Source of the DNA: Rhodococcus wratislaviensis
Lineage (GTDB): Bacteria > Actinomycetota > Actinomycetes > Mycobacteriales > Mycobacteriaceae
Reading direction: 5' to 3'
DNA: 64,000 bases
Assembly: GCF_900455735.1 (NCBI RefSeq)
Contig: NZ_UAUI01000024.1
Coordinates: 406,501 to 470,500, forward strand
Shown: in pieces, positions 48,318 to 56,862 of the stretch
Layout: each line of letters starts with the position of its first letter
Position numbering within the stretch: the first letter of the stretch is position 1
The notes under the pieces: model-generated
Databases searched by the model: none
What the model saw: the letters and a program-made list of their open reading frames with translations, nothing else
What the model was told of the DNA's origin: nothing
Position numbers and translations under genes: made by a program

Positions 48318-49282
48318 TGACGTCCACGCGACCGCGGATCGCGCTCGTCGGATCCGGCCGGATGGGTTCGCTGCACGCCCGCGTTCTCGCGCAGTCGCCG
48401 CTGTGTGACCTCGCCCTGCTCGTGGAACCGCGTGAGGAACACGGGCGGGAGGTCGCCGCACGGTTCGACACCGCATGGGCTGCGGATTTCGACGAGTTGG
48501 ACGGCATCGACGCCGCCGTCGTCGCGGCGGCGACACCCGCCCACTACGAGTTGGCCGGCCGCGTCCTCGACCTCGGCAAGCCGCTGCTCGTCGAAAAGCC
48601 GCTCGCCGCAACGTACGAGGAGAGCACGGATCTGGTGAAACGCGCCGCCGCGACGGGTGTCCCGCTGATGTGCGGCCTGCTCGAGCGGTTCAACCCGGCG
48701 GTCCGGACGGCACGTGAATTCGCCGGTGACGTGTGGCAGGTCAACGGAATCCGGCACTCGCCGTTCGTCTCCCGCATCCCCACCGGCGTCGCGACCGACC
48801 TGCTGATCCACGACGTCGACCTCGCGATCGGTTTCGTCGGATCACCGCCGGTCGGTGTGAAGGCCGAGTTCGGGTACTTCCACGACAGTTCGCGGCGGAA
48901 CGAGGCCGAGGACTGTGCGGAGGCGGTGTTGCGATTCGAATCCGGTGCGGTGGCCACCATCTCGGCCAGCCGGGTGAGTCAGCGGAAGGTCCGGCAGTTG
49001 TCGCTGCTGGAGCCGGACCGCCTGATCGAGATCGATCTCCTGCGCCGTGACATCACCATCTACCGGCACATCGACGACGACCTGCCCGCCGACCGCGACG
49101 GCTACAAGCAGCAGACGGTGATCGAGATCCCCACCCTCCGCTACAGCGACGAACCCCTCGCCGCCCAGCTCGCGCATTACGTCGGGCTGATCGGCGGCGA
49201 GGGGGACGCCGACGCGGAGCGTGACTCGATCCTGCCCGCGCACCGCGTGGTCCACGAGGCGACGGTGTCGGCTACCGGCTGA
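48317..49282 (+). CDS. Gfo/Idh/MocA-family sugar-nucleotide dehydrogenase
   Basis: 321 aa. NAD(P) site ALVGSGRMGSLHA (Gly-X-Gly-X-X-Gly at 12-17), EKP catalytic motif with Lys94 (LLVEKPLAA), and a second-domain histidine in TDLLIHDVDLAIGF. Would oxidise the 3-hydroxyl of a sugar nucleotide to give the keto substrate for the aminotransferase, as WbpB/GnnA do (inference from pairing). Convergent 11-base overlap with the next gene. Confidence 0.87.
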   Translation: MTSTRPRIALVGSGRMGSLHARVLAQSPLCDLALLVEPREEHGREVAARFDTAWAADFDELDGIDAAVVAAATPAHYELAGRVLDLGKPLLVEKPLAATYEESTDLVKRAAATGVPLMCGLLERFNPAVRTAREFAGDVWQVNGIRHSPFVSRIPTGVATDLLIHDVDLAIGFVGSPPVGVKAEFGYFHDSSRRNEAEDCAEAVLRFESGAVATISASRVSQRKVRQLSLLEPDRLIEIDLLRRDITIYRHIDDDLPADRDGYKQQTVIEIPTLRYSDEPLAAQLAHYVGLIGGEGDADAERDSILPAHRVVHEATVSATG

Positions 49283-50228
49283 GCGCTCCGGCGACCGCCA
49301 GGCGGGTGTCTTCCGCGACGAGGTCGGCGTTGAGGGCTGCCGCAGCGCTCAGGCCGGCTCCGGCGGCGACGATCACCTGCGCTTTCGGGTCGGCGACGTT
49401 ACCGGCCACCCACACCCCCGGAACCGCGGTGGCGCCGGTCGCGTCGGAGGCGACGGCGGTGCCGATCACGTGTCCGGCCATCTCCATCTCGGTGGTGTCC
49501 AGGCCGAGGCTCGTGAGGAAGTCGGCGCGGGCCCTGAACAGGGGCGGGACCACCACGGCGGTGAGGGGGAAGACCTGACCTGTGCGCAGCCGCACACCGG
49601 TCAGCCGGTCACCCTGCACCTCCAGTCCGGCCACACCGCCGTCGATCACGGCGATCCCGCGTGCGGCGAGCTGCTCGTACTCCTCGCCGGTCGGTTCGTT
49701 CGCGTCGTCGAGGAACAACGTCACATCCTCGGTCCACTGACGCCACATCAGCGCCTGGTGCACCGCCGGCGGACTGCCGGCCAGGACGCCGACCGGCTGG
49801 TCGCGAACCTCCCAGCCGTGGCAGTACGGGCAGTGCAGGACGTCGCGTCCCCATCGCTCGGCCACCCCGGGGATGTCGGGGAGCACGTCGACGAGGCCGG
49901 TGGTCACCAGCAGTCTCCGCGCCCGTACGGTCGCGCCGTCGGCGAGCGTCACCCGGAATTCGCCGTCCCCGACCTTGTCGGCGGACGTGACGGTGCCGGT
50001 CACGATCTCGCCGCCGTACTCGGCGACCTCCTCGCGTCCGATGGCCAGTAGTTCACCGGGAGGGGTGCCCTCGCGGCCGAGGTAGTTGTGAATGTGCCCG
50101 GCCGGCGCGTTGCGCGGGGAGCCGGCGTCGATCACGAGCACCGATCGCCGTGCTCGCGACAGGGCCAGTGCCCCGCCGAGTCCGGCTGCGCCACCGCCGA
50201 CGACCACTACGTCGTAACTGTCTTTCAT
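49272..50228 (-). CDS. Thioredoxin-reductase-like FAD-dependent oxidoreductase
   Basis: 318 aa from ATG 50228 with SD AAGGAG. FAD site VVVVGGGAAGLGGALAL, redox pair Cys133/Cys136 in HCPYCHGWE, and C-terminal FAD motif GVWVAGNVADP. The NAD(P)-binding loop (VGVLAGSPPAVHQA) is degenerate, so the reductant may not be NADPH; a stand-alone regulator-linked TrxB-like protein. Divergent from an XRE-cupin regulator. Confidence 0.88.
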   Translation of the reverse strand: MKDSYDVVVVGGGAAGLGGALALSRARRSVLVIDAGSPRNAPAGHIHNYLGREGTPPGELLAIGREEVAEYGGEIVTGTVTSADKVGDGEFRVTLADGATVRARRLLVTTGLVDVLPDIPGVAERWGRDVLHCPYCHGWEVRDQPVGVLAGSPPAVHQALMWRQWTEDVTLFLDDANEPTGEEYEQLAARGIAVIDGGVAGLEVQGDRLTGVRLRTGQVFPLTAVVVPPLFRARADFLTSLGLDTTEMEMAGHVIGTAVASDATGATAVPGVWVAGNVADPKAQVIVAAGAGLSAAAALNADLVAEDTRLAVAGALSR

Positions 50229-50287
50229 CGCGTTCTCCTTCGCTCGTCGACCTCGTGATGTCCACTGTCCGGGGAGACCGCGAAACT

Positions 50288-50313
50288 GGCAAGTATGTTT
50301 GCCGCTGTGGCAA
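50288..50313. promoter_or_regulatory. Three-half-site operator between trxB-like gene and XRE-cupin gene
   Basis: GGCAA (50288-50292), TTGCC (50299-50303) and GGCAA (50309-50313): two overlapping inverted repeats with centre spacing of about 11 and 10 bases, so all three face the same side of the helix. TATGTT (50294-50299) inside it could be the -10 of the regulator gene. Confidence 0.55.
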
Positions 50314-50322
50314 CATGGTGGT

Positions 50323-50937
50323 GTGAACGACGACGTACCCGATCTGGACGGCGTCCTCGATGCCGTGGGACCGCGGCTGAAAGCTCTCCGACAGGAGCGC
50401 GGGGCGACCCTCGCCCAGCTCTCCGAGTCCACCGGGATCTCGGTGAGCACCCTGTCGCGGCTCGAGTCCAGCCAGCGCAAACCCACGCTCGAGCTGATGC
50501 TCCTGCTGGCCCGCGCCCATCAGCTGCCCCTGGACGAACTCGTCGACGCACCCGCCACCGGCGACCCCCGCGTTCATCTGCGGCCCCTCGAGCGCAACGG
50601 CACGACGATCATCCCGCTGACCCGCAGGCCCGGCGGGATCCAGGCGTTCAAGCACGTGATCCCGCCGGGTGACCCGAACGTCGTCCCGAGCCTGCAGGTC
50701 CACGAGGGCTACGAATGGCTGTACGTGCTGTCCGGCCGGCTGCGACTGCTGCTCGGCGAACACGATGTGATCCTGACGCCGGGGGAGGTTGCGGAGTTCG
50801 ACACCCACGTCCCGCACTGGTTCGGCAACCCCGGACCGCAACCGGTGGAGATCCTCAGCCTGTTCGGTCCTCAGGGCGAGCGGGCGCACGTCCGCACGGT
50901 CCCGCGGGGAACGGCAGCCGAGCGCGACCGTCGGTAG
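50323..50937 (+). CDS. XRE-family regulator with C-terminal cupin
   Basis: 204 aa from GTG 50323. HTH: ATLAQLSESTGISVSTLSRL with ESSQRKPTLELMLLLARAHQ after it; cupin sensor: VHEGYEWLYVLSGRLRLLLG and EVAEFDTHVPHWFGNPG with the His/Glu metal positions. Such proteins usually sense a small ligand and control a neighbouring gene; the divergent oxidoreductase is the obvious target, and the three-half-site operator lies between them. Confidence 0.87.
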   Translation: MNDDVPDLDGVLDAVGPRLKALRQERGATLAQLSESTGISVSTLSRLESSQRKPTLELMLLLARAHQLPLDELVDAPATGDPRVHLRPLERNGTTIIPLTRRPGGIQAFKHVIPPGDPNVVPSLQVHEGYEWLYVLSGRLRLLLGEHDVILTPGEVAEFDTHVPHWFGNPGPQPVEILSLFGPQGERAHVRTVPRGTAAERDRR

Positions 50938-50998
50938 AATTCGTCCGGACCGGTGACGAGCGCTCCCTCCGAGGCGCAGGACGTGATGGGGAGGCCCC

Positions 50999-51850
50999 GT
51001 GCGACGCTGGATTCTCGGTGTTCCCGTAGCGGTCGTGATTCCGCTCCTCGCCGGGTGTTCCGCGACTGTGGCACCGCCCGTGGCGCAACCGCAGCCACAA
51101 TCGCCGCCCGCAGGCGCGACTCTCGTGGGCCTGGGGGATTCCATCCCGGCCGGTGACGGATGCCCCGGCTGCACGCCGTTCGTGGAACTGTTCGGCGATC
51201 AGCTGTCCGGCGACGACGCGCTGCCCGTCCAGGTCGCCAACCTGGGTGTCGGGGGCTGGACCAGCACCGACCTGCTCGACTCCCTCGAACCCGGCGCATA
51301 CGACGCCGACGCCGTGCGCGACGCCGACCTCGTCACCGTCACGATCGGCGCCAACGACTTCTACGCCGAACTCGACGACTACCTGGACGGCGACTGCGGC
51401 GGCGACGACGGGCTCGGCTGCTTCGAGCCGGTGCTCCCGGAGCTGCAGACCACGCTGACGTCCGTGCTCGACCGCATCGCCGAACTGCGCGCCGGACAGC
51501 CGACCGCGGTGCTGGTCACCGGGTACTGGGACGTCTTCCCGGACGGCGACGTGGCCCGCGAGCTGTACGGACCGCAGTTCCTCCGGGACAGTGCCGCGCT
51601 GACGCTGCGCGCCAACGACGTCATCTCGGAGGTCGCGGGCGCGGAGGGCGCCACGTACGTCGACCTGTTCAGCACGTTCAAGGGAACGTGGGGCGACGGC
51701 GACCCCACCGGACTGCTGGCCGACGACGGCGACCACCCCAACCAGATCGGCCACCAGCTGATCGCCGACGCGTTGTCGTCCGCGGCGGTCGCGGGATCCG
51801 GCTCCACCGAGGCGTCGGCGTTCACGTCGTCCGAGTGGTCGCCGCGCTGA
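50999..51850 (+). CDS. SGNH/GDSL hydrolase lipoprotein
   Basis: 283 aa, GTG start, SD GGGGAGG. Lipobox LLAGC with Cys20, Pro-rich linker, then SGNH blocks: GLGDSIPAG (Ser48), VANLGVGGWTS (Gly), TIGANDFY (Asn) and DDGDHPNQIGH (Asp/His). Extracellular, membrane-anchored esterase; acyl substrate unknown. Convergent, overlapping the YfhO-like gene by 29 bases. Confidence 0.87.
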   Translation: MRRWILGVPVAVVIPLLAGCSATVAPPVAQPQPQSPPAGATLVGLGDSIPAGDGCPGCTPFVELFGDQLSGDDALPVQVANLGVGGWTSTDLLDSLEPGAYDADAVRDADLVTVTIGANDFYAELDDYLDGDCGGDDGLGCFEPVLPELQTTLTSVLDRIAELRAGQPTAVLVTGYWDVFPDGDVARELYGPQFLRDSAALTLRANDVISEVAGAEGATYVDLFSTFKGTWGDGDPTGLLADDGDHPNQIGHQLIADALSSAAVAGSGSTEASAFTSSEWSPR

Positions 51851-54056
51851 GCTTGCGCCGGCGCACCACCGCATCGACGACGGACAGGATCAGCACCACG
51901 ACCGTCGCGGCACCGAACGCCGCGACGGACAGGTTCTGCCGCGGCGGCCGGAACGTGACGACCAGTTCGTGGTCACCCGGCGGCACCGGCACCTCGAGCA
52001 GGCCGTGCCACCCCGCGGTCGCGTCCACCGGCTCGCCGTCGACGGTGGCGGAGTAGCCGGGCCACGCGAGGCGCGCGAACGAGACGGTCCCGCCGCTGCC
52101 CGCAACCCGCACGGTCTCCGTCGCCGCGCTCGTGTCGGACGAGAGCACCCGGACACCCTCGGACGCGAACGACACGCGTCCGGGCAGGGGCAGCGGCCGG
52201 TCACGCTGCAGCACCGTCCGGGAGTCGCTGCGTTCGGTGACGTGCCAGCCGGGCGGGGGCGGCGCCGTCGCGACCTCGGGCACGAGCCCGTGCTCCACCA
52301 CGAGCGTCGACACTCGCAGGTAGTCGATCAGCGGGATCGGGATGTCCGCGTTCACCGGCTGCCAGAGCGCCCCGTACACCCCGGGGCAGACGGCGCCGCG
52401 GTAGTCCATGCACAGGGCTTCCTGGAACTCGGTGAACCCGATGCCGGTGTAGGCATTGACGCTGCCCTCCGCGGACGACGCCATGATCTCGTTGCCGAAC
52501 AGGATCCGGCCTGCGGTGACGTCCTCGTGGGAGGTGTCGTCCAGATCGGCGAGTTGCAGCACGGTGCCCTGGTAGCGGTCCGTCTGCGCGGACAGCACCG
52601 TCGTACTCGCCGGGTCGACACGGCTGCCGCGCTCGACGTCGCGGGTGAGGGACCACACCTGCGCGGCGGTCACCACCACGGTCCCCAGGACCAGGGCGGC
52701 GACGAGAGCATTCGGGCCCCGAGTGCGCCAGGCGGTGTATGCCAGCATGCACAGCGCCGCGACGAGCAGCGCGAACAGTGTGTGCCGCAGAGTCAGGGCC
52801 GGTGAGGACGCGAACGCCAGGTAGAAGCCCAGCGCGATCAGCACCGCCGACGCCGTCGCCCGGTGACGCACCCGGTCGCGGGCGATCCCCAGCGACAGCG
52901 CGAGCGACAAACCGATCACCACGCACAGGTACAGGTATTCGACCAGCCGGATCGGCCACCGGAACATCCCGACGTTCGACGGTCCGAACGTGAAGAGGAA
53001 GTAGACGACCGCGATCACGACCAGGCTGATCAGCGGCCGCCCGTGCGCGCGACGGAACCCCGCGGACGCGAACAGCGCGCGGATGCGGCCCCACGGCAGC
53101 CACGGCAGCAGCGGCAGCACGAACCACGCGAGGTAGAGCGACGGGATCACCTCGACGGGACCCCCGAACGTCATGATCACGGGGAGGTACGACGGGCTGC
53201 TCATTCCCGCGGGACCGCCGATCTGCGGCTGCAGGAACGTGTCGTTGAAGATGCCGGTGCTGCCGGCGCGGGTGGTGACGTCGACGCTGAGGAACAGCGG
53301 CAGATACGTCACCAGCGCGGCGGTGCCTGCGCATGCGCCGGTGATCACCAGCACGAGCAACCGGAAGAACTGCCGCGCGACGAGCAGGCCGATCCCGATG
53401 CCCAGGAGAACGACCACGGCGCCCAGCGCGGCGTACGGGTTGCCCATGCTCACCGTCAGTGCACCGATCACGAACGTGACCATCGGATTCGTGCGACCGC
53501 GGGAGAGGCGGAGCGCCGACCACCAGAACAGCGTCACCCACGCGACGGCCATCATCCCGGACGGCCAGCCCGCCGCCTCGTAGAACAGGGTGAAACCGCT
53601 GAACGGAATCGTCAGTCCGGCGAGGATCGCGGGACCACGCCGGGCACCGTATTCGCGGCACAGCAGGTACGTGGCGAGGGCGAACAGTGCGAGGAACTCG
53701 GCCATGACCACGAACGCCGCGACGGACAGGTTCTCGAATGTCGCGGCCAGGATGTAGTTGGCCAGGTTGACGGGGTTGTAGAGACCGTACGCGGCCTCGC
53801 CCGCGTAATTTCCGCCGATCCAGGCGTCGGGATTGACGGTGAGCCACCGCCCGGCCAGGAGTTCCGTGCCGATCCGGTGCCAGGACGGCACGAACGATTC
53901 CAGCATGTCGCCGCCGTAGTAGAAGCGGTCGTACACGATCCGGGGAACCGTCGCGATGGCCGCGGCAGTCACCGCGACCGCGAGTGCCACCACCCACTCG
54001 GGGACCCCGCGTATCGATCGGGTGAACGTCGAAGACACGGACGCGGAGGGTGCCAC
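51822..54056 (-). CDS. YfhO-like large membrane protein, putative GT-C glycosyltransferase
   Basis: 744 aa. First extracytoplasmic loop YDRFYYGGDMLESFVPSW and NPDAWIGGNYAGEAAYGLYN, then about a dozen TM helices to ~residue 490, a soluble domain and a final TM helix (~715-735) with basic tail. The layout is that of the YfhO family, proposed to glycosylate cell-wall polymers. Acidic residues in the first loop (Gly-Asp-Met) are candidates for the active site. GTG start with -10 TAGGCT eight bases upstream. Confidence 0.75.
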   Translation of the reverse strand: MAPSASVSSTFTRSIRGVPEWVVALAVAVTAAAIATVPRIVYDRFYYGGDMLESFVPSWHRIGTELLAGRWLTVNPDAWIGGNYAGEAAYGLYNPVNLANYILAATFENLSVAAFVVMAEFLALFALATYLLCREYGARRGPAILAGLTIPFSGFTLFYEAAGWPSGMMAVAWVTLFWWSALRLSRGRTNPMVTFVIGALTVSMGNPYAALGAVVVLLGIGIGLLVARQFFRLLVLVITGACAGTAALVTYLPLFLSVDVTTRAGSTGIFNDTFLQPQIGGPAGMSSPSYLPVIMTFGGPVEVIPSLYLAWFVLPLLPWLPWGRIRALFASAGFRRAHGRPLISLVVIAVVYFLFTFGPSNVGMFRWPIRLVEYLYLCVVIGLSLALSLGIARDRVRHRATASAVLIALGFYLAFASSPALTLRHTLFALLVAALCMLAYTAWRTRGPNALVAALVLGTVVVTAAQVWSLTRDVERGSRVDPASTTVLSAQTDRYQGTVLQLADLDDTSHEDVTAGRILFGNEIMASSAEGSVNAYTGIGFTEFQEALCMDYRGAVCPGVYGALWQPVNADIPIPLIDYLRVSTLVVEHGLVPEVATAPPPPGWHVTERSDSRTVLQRDRPLPLPGRVSFASEGVRVLSSDTSAATETVRVAGSGGTVSFARLAWPGYSATVDGEPVDATAGWHGLLEVPVPPGDHELVVTFRPPRQNLSVAAFGAATVVVLILSVVDAVVRRRKLSAATTRTT

Positions 54057-54064
54057 GGACTCCG

Positions 54065-54081
54065 AGCCTACGAGTTAGGCT
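54065..54081. promoter_or_regulatory. Mirror-image divergent -10 boxes
   Basis: AGCCTA (54065-54070), CGAGT, TAGGCT (54076-54081). Each arm reads TAGGCT on its own strand: eight bases before the YfhO-like GTG on the minus strand, six before the GT2 GTG on the plus strand. The whole intergenic gap is 31 bases, so the two promoters cannot be occupied together. Confidence 0.55.
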
Positions 54082-54087
54082 GCGCCC

Positions 54088-54891
54088 GTGCGCCTTTTCG
54101 GTTGTTCCCACGACCAGAAAGACGCACGTGCGCCGAAGGCGCTGTCCGTCGTCATCCCGGCCTACAATTCCGCCGCCGTCATCGAGCACACCGTGCACCG
54201 GGTGGCCGAACGACTGGCCGGCCACGACGTCGAGATCATCGTCGTGGAGAACGGATCCACCGACGGCACCATGGACATCTGCACCCGACTCGCCGCGGAC
54301 TGGACGCCCGGACCCGTGTCGCTCACCGTCCTGCGGAGCGAGAAGGGAATGGGCAATGCGTTGCGGACGGGAGCGGCGGCGAGTCGCGGCGCGCACGTGC
54401 TGCTGACCGCCGACGACCTGCCGTTCGGGTTCGACGATCTCGACGGCGCCGAGAAGCTCGCCGCCGGCCACGACGGCCGGCTACCCGAAGTCGTGATCGG
54501 TTCGAAGGCCCACCCCGACTCTCAGGTGCGGCGCGGCGCCCTCCGGGGAACCCTGACGTGGGGTTTCGCCGCGCTGCGCCGCGTGATTCTCGGGATGCGC
54601 ACCGGCGACCCCCAGGGCACCGTCCTGATGGACGGCGACCTGATGCGGGGACTGGTTCCCGGCCTCGTCGAGCCCGGGTTCCTGTTCACCACCGAACTCG
54701 TCTACCTCGCGGAGCGGGCGGGCATCGTGCCGGTGGAGGTCCCGGTGCGTCTGAGCGACGATCACGACAGCCACGAAACCCGCATATCCAGGGCCGATGT
54801 GCTCGCCATGGGGATGGGACTGTTCCGGCTGCGGGCCCGTCACCGGGACGGAGGTCGCCTCGCATGGTCAGGGAGCGCGTCGCGAGGTTGA
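54088..54891 (+). CDS. GT2-family glycosyltransferase (DPM1-like)
   Basis: 267 aa. GT-A fold: LSVVIPAYNSAAVIEHTV, IIVVENGSTDGTMDICTRL, EKGMGNALRTGAAASRGAHV and the metal-binding LLTADDLPFG (Asp-Asp), then GDPQGTVLMDGDLMRGLV. Similar to polyprenyl-phosphate sugar synthases but without C-terminal TM helices, so it would use a soluble or membrane-associated acceptor. Leaderless GTG start. Same strand as glfT2, 81 bases upstream of it. Confidence 0.85.
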   Translation: MRLFGCSHDQKDARAPKALSVVIPAYNSAAVIEHTVHRVAERLAGHDVEIIVVENGSTDGTMDICTRLAADWTPGPVSLTVLRSEKGMGNALRTGAAASRGAHVLLTADDLPFGFDDLDGAEKLAAGHDGRLPEVVIGSKAHPDSQVRRGALRGTLTWGFAALRRVILGMRTGDPQGTVLMDGDLMRGLVPGLVEPGFLFTTELVYLAERAGIVPVEVPVRLSDDHDSHETRISRADVLAMGMGLFRLRARHRDGGRLAWSGSASRG

Positions 54892-54972
54892 TACCCTGCG
54901 AACCGAGAAGAGGATCGTGCCGTCGCCGTGGCGCGGTCCAGCCCACCTCTCGCGGGGAACAGTAGGAGCACT

Positions 54973-56862
54973 ATGAACGAGTCTGCGTCGGTAGCACCTG
55001 TGGACGGGAGCACGGCCGCGGTACGGAGTGCTCTCACCGAGCATCGCGCACCCGACCGCCTCGTGGTGGCGCGAGGTCTCTTCACGGGACCGACCACCCG
55101 GGTCAAGGACGATCTGTACGCCAGGATCGTCAAGGGCCGCGCCCACCGCGAGCGCTACGTCGTGCACCTCGAAAAGGGCGCGACGGTCGACACCGACACC
55201 TACTTCGGCCGGTTCGCGGCCAGCTACTACCAGCGCTGGACCACGGTCACCGACGTGACCGTCGGGTTCCACCACGAGGCCGACGGTCGCGCCGTGGTGG
55301 CGCTGCGCGGCTCCGATTCAGGCGGCAACTCCCGCATCCTCGCGACGACGGAGATCGACGGCTCGGGCACGGCGACGCTGTCCGCGAAGCTCGACGCCTA
55401 CCTGGACGGCGGCTCCCTGTGGGTGGAGTTCACCGCCGTCGACGGCCCCCTCGCGGTGACCGACCTGGAGTGGACCGTCGCCGCGCCGTCGGTGATCCGT
55501 CCCGCCGCGATCGCGATCTGCACGTTCAACCGCGCCGACGACTGCGCCGAGACCGTCGCCGCCATCGCGAACGACCCGACGATGGCGTCCGGCATCGACG
55601 CCGTGTACGTGGTCGACCAGGGCAGCGACCACGTGTCGGACCGGGAGAGGTTCACCGAGGTCGCCGAGATCCTGGGCGACAAACTCGTCTATCTGCGACA
55701 GCCGAACCTCGGCGGGGCCGGCGGATTCACCCGCGGCATGTACGAGGTGTCGGGCATCAACGAGCACGCCAACCTGATCCTGATGGACGACGACATCCTG
55801 TGCGAGCCGGAGTCGATCCTGCGGATGAACGCCTTCGCCAACGTCACCACCGAGCCGACACTGGTCGGCGCGCAGATGCTGTACCTGATGAACCCGGAGC
55901 ACCTGCACGTCAGCGCCGAGGAAGCGGACTTGTCGAAGCTGAAGGCGGGCCGCTGGGCGGCCGGGTCGCGGCACGACATCAACCTGCTCAAGAAGAAGCA
56001 GCACAAGCGCGTCGACGCCGGCTACAACGCGTGGTGGTCGTGCCTGATCCCCGCGGAGGTTGTCGCGCAGATCGGGCTCCCGCTGCCGATGTTCTTCCAG
56101 TGGGACGACATCGAGTACGGCATCCGCGCCCGCGCCGCCGGATTCGTCACGGTCACCCTGCCCAACGCCGGTGTGTGGCATGCGGACTTCCACTGGAAGG
56201 ACCGCGACGACTGGGCCAAGTACTTCAGCATCCGCAACTCGCTGATCGCCGCCGCGCTGCACAGTGACTTCGACGCCAAGTCGCTGAGCAAGATGATGAC
56301 GCGGGAGATCACCCAGTACCTGGTGTCGATGCAGTACGGGTTGGCGTACACCATGATCCGCGGTATCGAGGACTTCCTCGAGGGCCCGAAGGTGCTCGAG
56401 GACGGCGGACAGGCCGTGCTGGCGTCGATCCGGGAGGAGCGCAAGCGGTTCCCCGAAACCGTCAAGCACCCCGCGTCGAACATTCCCGGTGTGCGTAACT
56501 CCGACCTCGTCACCCGGTACGCCGGTTTCGAGCCGGACAAGAGCAAGATCGACCTCGTCCTCGCCAAGCGGGCCGCATACCAGTGGCTCGGCCGCACGCA
56601 GCACGGGGTCGCGAGTATTCCTGTGGCCGAGGCGCACTGGTGGCACGTGTCGCTGTTCGACACCGCCGTCATCACCGACGCCTCCCAGTCCGGGGTGCGG
56701 GTACGCCGCCGCGACAAGGAGACGGCCCGTGAGCTCACCGCCCGGACCGCGAAGCTGATGAAGCGGTTCCGCGACCACGCGGCGTCGACGCAGCGTCAGT
56801 ACCGGGACGCGTTGCCGCAGCTCACCAGCCGGGAGAACTGGGCTCGCCTGTACGGGAAGTGA
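54973..56862 (+). CDS. glfT2: GlfT2, galactofuranosyltransferase that polymerises galactan
   Basis: 629 aa from ATG 54973 with AGGAG five bases before. N-terminal beta-barrel domain (~1-165) followed by a GT-A domain: AIAICTFNRADDCAETVAAI, LRQPNLGGAGGFTRGMYE, metal-binding Asp272-Asp274 in LILMDDDIL, catalytic-base region FFQWDDIEYG (Asp378-Asp379) and VWHADFHWKD (His403). C-terminal helical domain. A processive bifunctional beta-1,5/beta-1,6 galactofuranosyltransferase working on the cytoplasmic side. In mycobacteria glf precedes it; here a GT2 gene does. Confidence 0.96.
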   Translation: MNESASVAPVDGSTAAVRSALTEHRAPDRLVVARGLFTGPTTRVKDDLYARIVKGRAHRERYVVHLEKGATVDTDTYFGRFAASYYQRWTTVTDVTVGFHHEADGRAVVALRGSDSGGNSRILATTEIDGSGTATLSAKLDAYLDGGSLWVEFTAVDGPLAVTDLEWTVAAPSVIRPAAIAICTFNRADDCAETVAAIANDPTMASGIDAVYVVDQGSDHVSDRERFTEVAEILGDKLVYLRQPNLGGAGGFTRGMYEVSGINEHANLILMDDDILCEPESILRMNAFANVTTEPTLVGAQMLYLMNPEHLHVSAEEADLSKLKAGRWAAGSRHDINLLKKKQHKRVDAGYNAWWSCLIPAEVVAQIGLPLPMFFQWDDIEYGIRARAAGFVTVTLPNAGVWHADFHWKDRDDWAKYFSIRNSLIAAALHSDFDAKSLSKMMTREITQYLVSMQYGLAYTMIRGIEDFLEGPKVLEDGGQAVLASIREERKRFPETVKHPASNIPGVRNSDLVTRYAGFEPDKSKIDLVLAKRAAYQWLGRTQHGVASIPVAEAHWWHVSLFDTAVITDASQSGVRVRRRDKETARELTARTAKLMKRFRDHAASTQRQYRDALPQLTSRENWARLYGK

